From NCBI GenBank assembly GCA_021234155.1, contig JAJEKV010000033.1:14699422-14763421 (forward strand): DNA of 64,000 bases, in the 5' to 3' direction. The stretch comes from Isoetes taiwanensis (taxonomy: Eukaryota; Streptophyta; Lycopodiopsida; Isoetales; Isoetaceae). The notes under the pieces are model-generated. The model did not search any database. It saw only the letters and a list, made by a program, of their open reading frames with translations, and was not told where the DNA came from. Shown one piece after another: positions 34,501 through 47,007 of this stretch; position 1 is the stretch's first letter; every line of letters starts with the position of its first letter. Position numbers and translations under genes: made by a program.

Positions 34501-35100
34501 CAAATCCCATTGGTAATGGCAGCAAAATCACCGCAGAACCTAATAATATCATTCTTAACTTTTTCTAGACATTGGAAGTTAATAATATCAAACAAGCGAC
34601 TCCAATTTTGAAGTATTTATTCTACTCCAAACAATAGGAATATCTATGCTAAGACTGCTACTAAGTGGAGTATTGAATATCAGGAAACTTTAAACCTGTT
34701 TGCTAGTGTCGGGAAATCCAAATTGCTCTGCTATACATCACATAATATATTATATCTATTTTTGCAACATTTGATCACTTTGGTAGTGGCTAAATGTACC
34801 TCTCCATAACAATCCTTTCGGCTCCTTTGAGCTATAATGTCACTTTTATGGATGCCTCAATAACTCTGGGTCAATCTGGAAACACAGCAATAGGGTTTGT
34901 CTTGGTAGTATACAATAGATTAAGGATGCAATTACAAAAAACTTGCCTCTTCAAGGCTACAACGATAGAACACATGTGGTTACTTTGTTGGTTTATTTCT
35001 GTCATTTTCAATCCAGGATACTGATTGTGAACTCCTTTTTGATAGGGTACATGGAGGATTCAACACATATGAGGAATGTCAAACCTTTATATCATTATGG
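31526..35100. other. Spacer without recognised genes
   Basis: Contains several 60-105-codon open frames on both strands (longest 32029-32346 minus) and no domain I can name. It is not a copy of any other part of the window that I could find. Confidence 0.45.
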
Positions 35101-35149
35101 ATGAACTTGTTTAGGATAAAGATAAAGATAAAGAAAAAGGTTTTTTACG

Positions 35150-35910
35150 TCCATGGTGATCCAAACGGGCCATGGAACGGGAAATGAACAAAAGCCGACT
35201 CCACATCTAACTCCACCCCTCTCTGTTAGCATTCTTCCAATTTCCTTTGCCAAGAAATAGCGATATAGCATCAATGTTTGCATATCATCAAAAGTTCTTG
35301 ACAGATCAGTGAGCTTTGGAGCTTCTAATAAGCTGAGTTTACCTATCCTGCCTTCTACCTTCGAGTAATGATATGTATGAAACCAAATACCATTACTCCT
35401 AAGAATTGGCATAGACAAAGGGAATAACAACTGACCAATATCTAAAAATGATGAACCTCCAATATCTTTGGTTATGCTTTGAGTGGAACCTTATCCTTAA
35501 AATCGAGGAGGAGCAAATACAATTAGCATCCAACTTAGGGAATCCTGGGGTTTTAGCAATTTCTTCCTTCAGCATGTCAACTGGACTATAAGCATGTGCA
35601 ACTAGAATCTCATCCACAAATTTACCTCCTTGACTAATTACAAAGCCGAGCACTTGTGCTTTCCAATGTGAAGATAAATCATCTAGCTTTTTTCGCTTGA
35701 TGTAATGGTGGCCGATTGGCGGGGTTTCATTGTCACCCGGGATCCTAGAGAGGCGTGCATGTCAATCCAATTGCCATCTTCATCCTTCTTATTCCTCAAA
35801 ACAACCTTCTTGACTTCAGATCGATGCCTAGCCATGGCGTGCATTAAAAAAACAAAAACCAAAATTTTGTAACCTCCAACATAGAACATGAATCGATCAG
35901 GTCCGGACAA
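35150..35910 (-). other. Unidentified coding-like segments, minus strand
   Basis: Successive open frames on the minus strand read like protein: KKVVLRNKKDEDGNWIDMHA, then VLGFVISQGGKFVDEILVAH and MLKEEIAKTPGFPKLDAN, then (another frame) KLSLLEAPKLTDLSRTFDDM and LYRYFLAKEIGRMLTE. Frame changes and a stop after MLTE suggest a degraded multi-exon gene. I do not recognise the family. It is in the same orientation as the DEG9 and P0 fragments further along. Confidence 0.4.
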
Positions 35911-36889
35911 AATGAAATCAAGAAGATATACCTTTGTTTAAATACCACAAGATGGCTTAGAATGCAGAGGACAATATGGCGCTTCAATGTAGAGGAGGTC
36001 ACGAGGTTCCGATTGAGGGAATTTTCCAAAAGGGGAGCGGGTTTGGATTCGAATTTTTTGCTTGACGGGGTTTGTATTCAAAGTTTTTTTTTTTTTTTAC
36101 CCTCAAATTTTGAATTTCGATATGGGTTACACTTAGAAGGTTTTCTCTCGGTGGGTTTGCTAATTTTGAAAGCACATTAATTCTTTGGTCATTAATGCTC
36201 TCATTAATGCATTTGTCATTATTGCTTGATGGGATAAAAAGGTACAGTGAACTATCTTTGCTTTCTGTTTGTCCTTAGAGACCTTAAGGTGTCTTTTCCT
36301 GTTGCAATCCCTGATAATGAATCTTGTATTTGCAGCAGGTACCTACATAAATGTGATGTGTATCAATATTGTGGTTTGCAGAACGTATCCTTCCACTTAC
36401 CTTTCCCAAGATACTTCTGTCTTTTTGCATGAAAATTCCGATTTTCATGGCTCTGGTAGTATGTACCAGTGAGATTTATAGTAGGAAAAGTTTTTAACAT
36501 AGGTAAATAAAGCCAGTACCACTAGTTCAAGAAAATTAACTATCAAAATAAATACCCCCTTCTATTGTTAACTGCACATTGTCATGCATATGCTAGTACA
36601 TATGGTAACATGTGTTGGTATCAATGCAAGCCTGTTTTGGCATGGCAAGCATTCATAAGCATATGGCATATGCAAAACAAATTTAATTCTACAAAGAGGG
36701 AGCATGAATACAAAAGAAATGGCAATCATAACCGGCAGTGGCATCCACAAATAAGAATATTCATAGGATCAAAAACAAGATATGATTTATAATGATCCCC
36801 GAGCTGTCAAGATTGCAAATTCTTCTTTGGAAAAAACAGATTATGGTAATGTCACAGTAGAAATAGAACAAAGTTGGGCAATCCCTAAT

Positions 36890-37531
36890 GGTTGTTTTTG
36901 GTGCTGTTGGTTCGACTCTCCTTATACGCACTCCCTTCTGGTTTGCTTCCATGCCAACTGCTTTATGAAGATCAGGGTTCTCCATCTTCTGCCATTCAAC
37001 ACTCAAAACAGGAAATCCTGCAAGAAATGGGAATATCATCAGAACATGCAGGACAAAAAACAAAAAATGACGTGGTCTTCACTTAATACAACCTGTATAA
37101 TCTCCAGTCCGTTCGAAGTCCTCAATAAAATGTTTAATAACGGGTGTAGGTATGACATATCCAATATTCTCTGCATCTTCATGCTTCAATGATTGAAATG
37201 CAATACCAACACTCGGTCATTAAATGCAGGTCCACCAGAATTGCCCAAGTTTATGGCTGCGTCAATCTGTCGAGCAAATCAATCTGTCAAGCAAAATGTG
37301 TCTCTCTCGTCAAAATTTAAAAATGTATGTATATAACTCCAAAGAAATCAAATGAATAAGCATTACAATTCACTAACTTACCTGCACACCTAACAATAAC
37401 CATGCACATAAGATGTGACTTCAATTCTAGAAACAAACTCCACTTGTAAGTGATATTTTGTTGCCACCAATTGGATAGCCAACTATAGTAACAGCATCCT
37501 GCAAACGTGGTAATACTCCAAACTCAACAGG
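36890..37531 (-). pseudogene. DEG9: DEG9-type (Deg/HtrA) serine protease gene fragment, introns retained
   Basis: Minus-strand exons encode [14 protein letters not shown] and [16 protein letters not shown], then [17 protein letters not shown] with the catalytic-serine GNSGG motif, then [20 protein letters not shown] and FIEDFERTG, and finally [16 protein letters not shown] and [12 protein letters not shown]. These match plant protease Do-like 9, an ATP-independent serine endopeptidase, from the S1 region to the start of the second PDZ-like part. Intron signs: CAG|GTAAGT donor at 37381, CTCGACAG acceptor before 37266, TTCTTGCAG acceptor near 37018. Frameshifts (after PAFND and after the first exon's VHG) and missing ends make it a pseudogene. 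It abuts the P0 fragment at 37531 in the same orientation. Confidence 0.82.
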
Positions 37532-38320
37532 CAGTTACAGCAACTGGAGCTGTAGCAACAGCAAACTTGGAGGGATCCTTCAAAAATTCTTTAACCTGAT
37601 CTGCCTGTGGATATGAATATTCTGTTGCAAGGGCAACTGAAAGAACATTTTTATACGAATTGACGAAGAAATGAGCAGCTGCTGCCAAAGTAGGGTATCC
37701 TAATGCCAATGACAATGCAACCACCATTGAAACACCAGAAGAGAACTTAGCCATCAGATCATCCTCAGTCAAGTCATGGACTGCAGGATCAAAAACTGAA
37801 CCATAAGAAAATGGACGAATGCCAAGCTTTGCAAGCAAAGTTGCCTCAGATGAACCAACTTTATCTCCTTTTTTAATCATATCCACATTGGACACAATTT
37901 CCACAGTTTCCTTATTAATCTTTGTAGGAATGTTAAGAACATGGAAGAAGGAAGTTTGAGAAGGATCAAGCCCTGTGTTTCCAGGAGGTATGGTCACATC
38001 AATTGGCTCTACAAGCCCAACACGAGTAGGTGCACCCACCTTGTACTTGGCAACTTCTTCTCTGACTTCCTTTAGATCCCTTTTGTAAAAATAAGTCCCA
38101 CGTTGCCCACGAGAAGAGATATCAGATTCAAAACAGCCGTATTTCCAGTTTTCTATGCGTAAACTCGAATGGTTCTTTTCATCATGGTATTCTTCCCCAT
38201 AAGTACGACAGATTTTGGCCTTAAACCCTTCCTGATTTGCTGCATTTGAGTAGACCCAACATTATCCGCTACACAGATCAAAGCCTTGGAGTACTCCAAA
38301 AGCTCACACATCTTTTCTAA
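37527..38320 (-). pseudogene. RPP0: Ribosomal protein P0 (60S acidic stalk protein) gene fragment
   Basis: Minus strand, from [12 protein letters not shown] and [16 protein letters not shown] through [31 protein letters not shown] and [17 protein letters not shown] to [17 protein letters not shown]: the ribosomal P0 scaffold of the large-subunit stalk. The longest open part is 37524-38039. Defects: TAG after RVYA where Glu is usual, a one-base loss in FTKG/DLKE (near 38090), loss of about ten codons after IRPFSYG, no N-terminal ~18 residues and no acidic GFSLFD C-terminus. No intron is visible over ~800 bp, unlike the adjoining DEG9 piece. The P0 sequence ends within a few bases of where DEG9 begins. 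Confidence 0.88.
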
Positions 38321-38907
38321 AGTATTATATGTACCTGGGTTATTAGTGATGGCAAATTAAAAAGAGGTCGGCGCACTGCAAAAAGAGAAAGGGAGGTGAA
38401 TGCCTACCAGAACTAAGAACATGAATCGGATAGCTACAAAGACCGATTATTTGCAGAATACCAAAACAGGCCGCCACAGATTTCCTGACGCATCATAGCT
38501 CTGACACAAAAGAAACACCCATTTCTGCAAGTTGAACATTCATTTCTTTCTGATGCTTGCTCGAGCCTTCTTGTTCTCGATGCTTGCTCTAGCCTACCGA
38601 AGCACCACAGACAGTGCTCCACCTCTGCAGAATTTGTGCCTTCCGCTAGCAAACCCTATCTAGCAAACCCTATTTCTAAATGGCTCAAGGGTTGCATGTG
38701 AAGGAGTCTGAATAAGCTAATTGAAAAAAAAAATACAACATGGCCCATGGGTCTAAACCATTGAACAAAAAACACTAAAATTAATGTAGGCGTATATGCA
38801 CTCTAGATATACTAATTAGTAGTTCCCATGCAATACGTTTTCGAAATCATATGAAAACCATAGGAAAAATAGTACAAAAAATACAAAACCAACCCCGTTA
38901 TTATGCT

Positions 38908-39036
38908 AGATATGCACCCACTAAAAAGAACAACTAACGGCGGCGATGCTTTCGCGGTAATATGAAAACTTAGTTGTTTCTTTAGTTGTTTGTACACATA
39001 TGCATCCACTAAAAAGAACAACTAGCGGCGGTGATC
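38908..39036. repeat. Short direct repeat at arm B boundary
   Basis: A ~39-bp block (ATGCACCCACTAAAAAGAAC… then CGGCGGCGAT) at 38908-38946 recurs at 38998-39036. The second copy is followed by a GC palindrome (GCGGCGGTGATCGCCGCCGC, 39025-39044). Arm A has only one copy and no GC palindrome. Confidence 0.75.
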
Positions 39037-40778
39037 GCCGCCGCGACAAAGTCTTGTAAGATTTATGATACTTCACACAATTTATTGCATTTCAAAAATT
39101 TAACACAATCTCTGAAATGCCATAATTGTGTGAAATATCATAAAATCTTGTATCTGGAAAACAATGGTTCCGTGCGAGAAGAGAAAAGAATCTGCAGTGG
39201 TCCATGATAACCTTAGAACTTCGTGCTAGGTCAATGATATCTAGACATCTGGTCAGGCTTTTTTCCCTTTGGAATCTATGGTGGAACCATGGTACCCATT
39301 GCAAAGAAGGTCATGATGTCCGAGGGACAGATGTCATTGAACTTGAATATGCATGCAGTTGGAAGCAAGAGTGGATCATGTATCTTGTGAACCTGCTTCT
39401 CTTCCACGGGCTTTTGAATGGTCTGCCATGGTTTGGCCCCTTCGCTCGCAAAGATCCCTTCACAGCAAGATTCGGCAACACGAGAAGAGACAAATAGTGT
39501 CAGAGTTCAGAAGCCCATGGAAGGCAGCATGTTCTCGAGCCACTAAGGTCAACGATTGCTCCTGAATTCTAGGAACGAGCCATCGACAATCTTAAGTATC
39601 TCAAGTTGAAAGCAACTGGAATTCCCAATCTTTCTTTTCTCGGATCAATGTGGTGTAGTCACTTTCTAGGCTCCATTATTCGGAGAGGCGGTTGCAAGAC
39701 CATCGAGGTTCCCATATGCACTCTCCATGTTCAATGCTCCAGTGTAATATCTCAATGGCATCAGGACTTACCTTGGGCACTATAGTTGGAATCATTGTTC
39801 TCACTACAAAGCACAATGGTCGAAACGAAATGGCTACATTTCAGCGTTATCTCCCTCTGGTCACAGCGAGGTTTCCACATGCCTCTTGCATTCATCTCTT
39901 AGGATCAATACAACTTAGCTCCTTGCTAAGCTCTATTGCACAAAGAGATGAATGCACGGTGAATTCTTGGAAATCTTGTTGTAAGAGTGGATCATGTATC
40001 TTGTGAATCTGCTTCATTTTGATGGGCTCTTGAATAGTCTGACGTCGTTTGACCCCTTTGCACGTAAAGATCCCTTCAGAGCAAGATTTTGCAGCATGCG
40101 AAGAGACAAACGGCGTCAGAGTTTAATAAGCCCATTGAAGGTTGCAGGTTCTCGAGGCACTAAGGTCGGTGATTGCGCCTAAATTTAAGAAACTCTTGAA
40201 CCTTAGATGGTTCTCAAATTATTATGTAATTTTGCGAGTGAAAATAACAAATGAAGAGAGATACAAATGAAATGACAAAATTTATTGTTTTATTCACAAG
40301 TTGTTTATTCTTCCACGTCTGTTAGATACTGCCATCGACACTGGAGAGTCAACTGGATCAAGACATGTGGTTAATTCCTCGACAAAACTTGTTGTATTGA
40401 TGGGAGCAAGATCACCCACCCCCTCGTGTCAAATTCTTACGTTTTCTTGGCTACCGTTGGGTTGATCCAAGAATATGTTTTCTAGGTCATCTTTGTCGTT
40501 GTTAAATTGGTGCATTGAATGTCTGTGCCAACGTGGATCCAAAGCAAGTACTAACAAGGTTTGGAGGTGTTGGCCTTCTATTGCTTCGTCTGGCTATTTC
40601 AATTGTCTTGGCCATTCCTTTCTCGCCCATGCTACACCTTTCGACCCTAGCCCACCCTCTAATTGGTACGTTGGCGCAGCAAGAGGGATGGTGTAGTTGA
40701 TTTCTTCTGCTTCGTGCTCCCCTGGTTGTCCCTTGTCTTTTTTTGCTATTATTCTTCGTTTTGCGTATCACATCTAAT

Positions 40779-40895
40779 CTTTGTTTTGGTGTGTTATGAG
40801 AGATCTTGTTTTTTTGTGGTCAAAATAATAATTCGAAAAACATGAATGACATGAACCATTAAGCATACAGACTCCCATAACACACCAAAACAAAG
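40779..40895. repeat. 117-bp hairpin element with 20-bp terminal inverted repeats (arm B)
   Basis: CTTTGTTTTGGTGTGTTATG at 40779-40798 is matched exactly inverted at 40876-40895. The layout is MITE-like but no transposase or clear target duplication was seen. The same hairpin is in copy C at 48770-48885; arm A has only a partial, rearranged equivalent. Confidence 0.65.
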
Positions 40896-43800
40896 TACAA
40901 AGTACAAGTGGCCAATTTCTTTATTTTCTTTAAGTATATTCCTTTTTAGTAAATTTGTGAAATTGGTCTATTTTATTTCTTTTAACACGCTTCCTTTCAA
41001 CTTGATGAGCAACTTGATGAGCAATATATGAAGCATTTCATTTACCAAAGCATGAAATACATGATAGTGTTTTTATTGAAATCCCTTCTAAGAAATTAGA
41101 AACGGGCTTTGTATGATTGGCTGTCCTTGAGAATTATTGTTGGAATTGTTGTCATGCCATATTGATAATTAATAATTGAACAGAGGGAGTCGTGCAGGCA
41201 AGTGAAGCATCTGCCTGGGGTAAAGCTTTGAGAGATCGGCTTGTGGTCGGGTCAACGTGGTCTGGATCGGATTGGAAGCACGTGGATTTTGAGCATAGCC
41301 ATAGCTTCATAATCGATGTAGATGTATGTAAACAAATCTATAGTTGAAAAGCTCAATTCGCCAAAGATATAAGAAATGCATATCATCTTGGTAGCTTCAA
41401 ACATGCTTGTCAACTTACCATTCTAGGATGGATTGTAGTCAAGAAAATTGTTGTGAAATCACAGGTTTAGAACATCTCTTCCATAGGCTGCGTAAGATTT
41501 GGAAACAGAGCACACGATAAGAAATAGCAACAAAGAAAATAAACTATTTACCTCAAACATACCTTTTGTGATGGAACATGAGCAAGCAAGAACCCGAACT
41601 TCTAATTGCTCTTTCCTTATAAATTGCTCTTTTCTTGATAGTTCATCAAGTACCGCTTTTGGTTTCTATCAAAAGGATGAATATGAAACGAAGAATGAGG
41701 AAAGCAGCATCTACTACCGATTAAAATAATAGGGGTCAACCTCACATGTAGAACATGATCGTGTCATTCATGCAAACAAATCAAAATAAGCACATCGCGA
41801 ATGAGACCATTTTGAATAGACATTGCAATTGCATTTCTTGCAGATGCATTCCGTGATGGATTCAAACGTCTCAAACTCGATACATAAGGCACCCGACACT
41901 GATCGTAGGATGTCAAGAATCAATAAAAATGACGATTTGGAAAGAATGGATTAAGTGGAATCAACGTGATAAGAACTCATCAAAAATAACACGGTTGCAA
42001 AGATGTGATGCATTACAATAAAAAAAGTGAAAGCCATATAAGCAACCGAAAATAATCAAAGAATCAAATGCAAGTGCATTAATACATTGTAATGCGTAAC
42101 TCTTGGCCAAGACATATTTTCAAGTACAACAAACTAAGAACTAAAATAGATAAATTGCGGATGGACAACTAGGAAACTATTAGCCTATAAATACTAATGG
42201 GAAGAATTGAGACAAATCGATAAAATTGCTCATTGCTCAGTCATTAATGCTCGTTAATCTTTGTTACCTTCCAATACAACCAAGATCGGATCCATTAAAA
42301 TCATCATGAACCAAAGATAAACCTTGGAGGTTCCGCCATGGCATTTCTTCTTGTTTTGAACCATGGTTACGCCATGGTTACGCCATGGTTTTGAACCATG
42401 GTTCTGCCATGGCCAGCTATGAGACGTTGAAATAGAAAAGGAAGGGGCGATAATTGAGAAGCTACTGAGAGGAGAGAGAGGCCGCATCCAAGGAGCCGAT
42501 GTTGCATAAGATCACAGCAGTATTTGAGAACAATAGTGACCTAAATACGCGATAGAAGATAGTGTTCTTCATCGGACCCTTCAAGAAGCATCGAAGGTGC
42601 AAGCTAGATTCGTTGGCGTGTCCAGGAGTTGAACGCCAACGAGCTTTTAACAGATACAAACAAATGGACAACGGCTATGGAGAGAGTTGTGCGAGATCGA
42701 CATATAACATTGAGGGCCATAAAATATGGCAAAAAGAGATGTTGAACTGTTGTTGGTATGTGAGGATGGCCATGACCTTTATCGAAGCGAAGGAAAAGCA
42801 TTGCCCATCCCGCCATGAGACAATGGATAAGGTAGATTTGAAATATAATCAAGATGTTCATGATCGCGAGGATGAAATGAAAAGAACGGAACATGATTGG
42901 AAGACACTAGGAGCCGCATTTAAATTTTCCTAGTCGATTTCAATTTGCTGAAACGGATAATGTTGTCTATTGAGGTACATTAGTCTTGCTCTCTCAGAAT
43001 CGTTATTTTAATGCACCAAATCCAGTCCTCAAATCTTTTATCTTCTCCCACGACTGCGTGATACCCACGAGGCTTTGAAGGTGCATGGACAAGCTCTAAG
43101 GCTTCATCCACGAGGCTTTAAAGGTCAGGATACCCACCGAGGCTTTGGGCCCTGGTGTTTAAGAGTGAAAAGTGCTACCGATATTGATTTAACTATTACT
43201 GTGTAGTAATATATGACAGATTTCTTTGTGACAAATAAAATGTCAGAAGCCAAGTTTAGTGTACAAGGTATCCCTGGGCTGTGACTTCATTTTACAATGA
43301 GGAAGTGTCGAACAAGTATTTAACTTCAAGTCATCTTGCCATGCCTTGACTTTACACAACTTGATAATAACACGGAGGCTTGAAATGACCTCTTAGGGTC
43401 ATTTGTTAGAAAATGCTCACTTTTGCACCAAGCAAGCCATGGTTTTCGTGATCAAATTAAGCATGGGATTGCAGTCTAATTAAAGGGCCGTGGTGATATA
43501 TAGCTATTTTAAAACCCCTCTCAACTTCCTAAGTATGAATCTGGAAGATTTAACATACATATGTCAAATCCTCCAAACATATCAACGGAGAAGCCGCAAA
43601 AACGAACCTAAATATTCCTATGCTAAATGAAAAATTATCCATACCGCTTCACCGATTGAAGAAACGAGAATTCCAATTTGCTTTTATCGGTTTGAAGTGA
43701 AGCGCCATGTTTTCTTGACTCCGGGGGCCTGAAAGAGATGCCATCGGATTGAACCCTCAGAGTAGCTCTCGGCCGGATGTCCTGCATCCTCGTTGGCTGC

Positions 43801-44028
43801 TTTCGTTGTCGAGAATCACTCAAAGGTTTCGCTCCCAAAGGGAACAGTTCCTTTCCTTCAATGGCTTGAAGCTATAATAGGGCCAAAGAAACATCTTTAG
43901 ATGGAATGGCCCAAAAAGAGAAAAAAAATCTTCCATAATTGGCATAAAACCGGCTATAAAAGTTGGAAGAGAATGTTGTTTGTAGCTAAGTAGCCTAGCA
44001 AAGCAATAATGAAGATGCTTGTAGCCTT

Positions 44029-44786
44029 ATGTTTGATGATGATGACAACGACGATAATTTCTCAAACAAGCAAAGACATCCGGTTTCCTTGACATTAAGG
44101 TTTCCATATATGCACAATGAGGTGGTGAGAGATATGGAGTTTGTTCCTCTTGCCGAAATTGCTCATCCTCCAATCATTACAATCGATTGGGGTAAGGATA
44201 ATAGCTCAACACCACCAACAACACAAACGCCCATAGTTAACTCAACATCTCCAACTCTAGCTCCAGCTCCAAAGACCCAAGATCATAAGCACCTAGAGAG
44301 AATCATTTGGAGCTTCAAAGACTAGAATCATTTGTAACTTGGGAAGTACCTTCTAATAACTTCTACTCATTGATTGCCATTGATAGAAATGCCATCTCCA
44401 TCGCCAATCCTCAACCTCACCCTCCTCACCACCCCATACCTCATCCTCATTCACAACCCAAATCGTTTCCTCATCCTTATACTTACCCCCAAACATCCCA
44501 AATCTCATCCCCCCCCCTGCTCATCCTAAACCTCATCCTCGCCCCTCATCATCGACCCCAAACATTCCAAATCTCATCCGCAGATCCTCCTCCTCCTCAC
44601 CCCAAATCTCATCCCCATCCTCGCCCTCATCCCCATCCTCATCCTCTTGTGCCGCCTAGGCATCAACCTCATCATTTGGAGCACAAAGATATCTATGTGC
44701 ATTATTGGATTGTAGACATTCTGAAGGAGCTTAATGATGTTTCTTCCGAAAGGTTTATTATTCTTATCAAAACCCGGTCCCTATGA
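44029..44786 (+). other. Pro/His-rich low-complexity ORF region (arm B copy)
   Basis: Two overlapping frames: 44029-44325 (acidic start FDDDDNDDN, then RFPYMHNEVVRDMEFVPLAE, Thr/Pro-rich end) and 44307-44786 (VTWEVPSNNFYSLIAIDRN, followed by imperfect PHPH/PHPKSHP repeats, then HHLEHKDIYVHYWIVDI). The flanks of the repeat keep protein-like sequence in all three copies, so this may be a decayed gene with a repeat-rich middle. Family unknown. Confidence 0.4.
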
Positions 44787-46514
44787 TGGTGATAATGGCT
44801 ATCATACAATTGAATTTCACTTGGTGAAGCAACCGCAACCAGTGATTCTTTCACATGCCTAAATATCAACCACTTACATCTCGCCGAAACTATCACCTCA
44901 TCTCACTACCCCTTGGACTGGAGTAATGATGTTGCGAATACTAGTTTTATTTGTTCTTCTAGGAGGATTTTCCGCTGAAGGCATTGTGTAAATGTCTTTA
45001 GGTTTTTGTATAGGAATTTATATATATAATATATATATATATTGAATACTTTTTTGTGTCTTAATAATAAGTTGCATAGGTTATGATGATAATTTGTTTT
45101 TTAGTTGATATTTTTCTTCTATTATTGTCTAAATATATACAATAAAGTCTCGTTTTTTTGTCGTTCTTATTTTTCGTCCTCTCGCGATTCTAAATTGAGA
45201 CACCAAGGCTTTTCTAATTTCCTTTGAGGTGAGTATTAAAAGAAGGCGAGAATTTTGTTTCGTAAGCATGAGTTGACGTGTTGCATTGATATGTAGAAAA
45301 AGAGTAATTGAAAAAAAATAATTGTCTAAATAATCAAGTCTCATTTTGTTCACCATCTCTATATGTTCGTTGTATAACAACTCCAAATGGAGATATTGTA
45401 GCTCTCCTTTTGTCCTTTCTTCTAATTTCTTTTGAGGGGAATGTAAAAAGAGAAAGATGAAAATTTAGTTTTGATCGATACCAACAAGATAATTTCCCTC
45501 ACATTAATAAATCAATGACCTTGATAGACATACAAGTCATCAAAAAGAGTTTGTGTAGACTCTCTCGATTTTACGATCGCTTGCAACAATCGGGCAAGCC
45601 AAAACCCTGTGGTAGTTTTGAAAATTTGGTGCTATTTCAAATATTGTTACAGCTTGTATATCGGTCTATAGTAAATAAAGCAATTGACTTTCTTTTGAAG
45701 GGGGCAACCTGTATCCTAGAATTTCGTTGCAAGATTATTGGTTTTTTATGTCTTTGCTTGTTATATGTGTTGAATCACATGTTAAGGCAAAATGGGGACA
45801 CGAGGCATTGGATAGTTTTATTCATGCATTTGCTATTGTCCTTCCAGCTCAAGTTCAGGTGGGATTAGTCATCATTGACATGTAATTATGCATGGTGTAG
45901 GAAGGTTGATTCGTTTGCATCACTATCATGATAGATAGGCATTGCTCTGTGTGCAATCATGCCCGCACGCTTTGCAAGGTAATGATACCATCTTGTTTTA
46001 AGAGTTTTAACCACTGCATGCCTTATTAGACTGATATTTTTTTGTTTGATGTGCCATCCATTACTTTCTTTGGAAAAGAGAAACCTATTAGAGAAAGTAC
46101 GTATCATCTTTTTCTTATAATGTATTTTTTATTGTGTCATGTTTGTACAGTTTCCATTACTGCCTAAGTATCAGCCAGACTAATTAGGTATAGACTTCTA
46201 ATTACGTGTACAATGAAGCTTATCCAATTGGTAACAATTACAATTTATTGTTTGCTCACATGTAGCAAGGTCATAAATTGTTATGCCATGTCTATGAATT
46301 CTGAAGGCTAAGACCTACTTGTTCCTTATTCTTGATCTCACCAAGCAAACATGTTGTCTTTGACCATGTCCTTTTTTTCAACTCCAAAGAGTCTAAGATG
46401 TGGTGGGTGTCTTTGACATCACATCCGTTGGTCTTGTTCGGTTGAATTATGCATCACAACTGGTACTGAATACAGTTAGCATGGCATCATAAATGATTTT
46501 AAATTCTCTTGCAG

Positions 46515-46740
46515 GTATTGCTGAAGTGCAGAATGTTTTATCTTCATATAATAAGCTACAAGAAAATGGCATGAAAGTTCCAATTTGGGTGGTTGCAGAA
46601 AATTACCGATTTTTCCGGATGCTTTGTACTCCACCTAACAACGGCATCATCTTCGACTTTCACCATTCTAGGAACGTCCTGTGGTGTTCCGGGAGCGACT
46701 ATTTGGGAGGAAGAAGAGATATGCATCGCGGCTAAAACTT
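46515..46740 (+). other. Unidentified exon-like segment (arm B copy)
   Basis: After CTCTTGCAG the frame reads GIAEVQNVLSSYNKLQENG, VPIWVVAENY, then NNGIIFDFHHSRNVLW and stops after RRDMHRG. Counterpart of 13680-13870 in arm A. No family assigned. Confidence 0.35.
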
Positions 46741-46965
46741 TGTATAGTCCATAATCAAATAGCTTGTTCCTTTTTTTTCATAGATACATCAGCGCAAGCT
46801 AACCCGTAGCCAAGAAATGTTATTTAGGTCTTGGTGGCTCGACCGCCTCCACAATCAATGCTTGTTACATCCTGCAAGGAAAATCTTATCGGACCAAACA
46901 CTAAGTTAGTTGGTTTCCAAAGTGGTCGCCAGCAACAGCCGTGCCACACTTTGTTTGCAAGCATT

Positions 46966-47007
46966 GGCATATTCCAGGCATATACTGGCATATACCTGGA
47001 ATATGCC
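46966..47007. repeat. 42-bp near-perfect palindrome (arm B)
   Basis: Same hairpin as 13367-13408, in inverted context: GGCATATTCCAGG … CCTGGAATATGCC. Confidence 0.9.
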
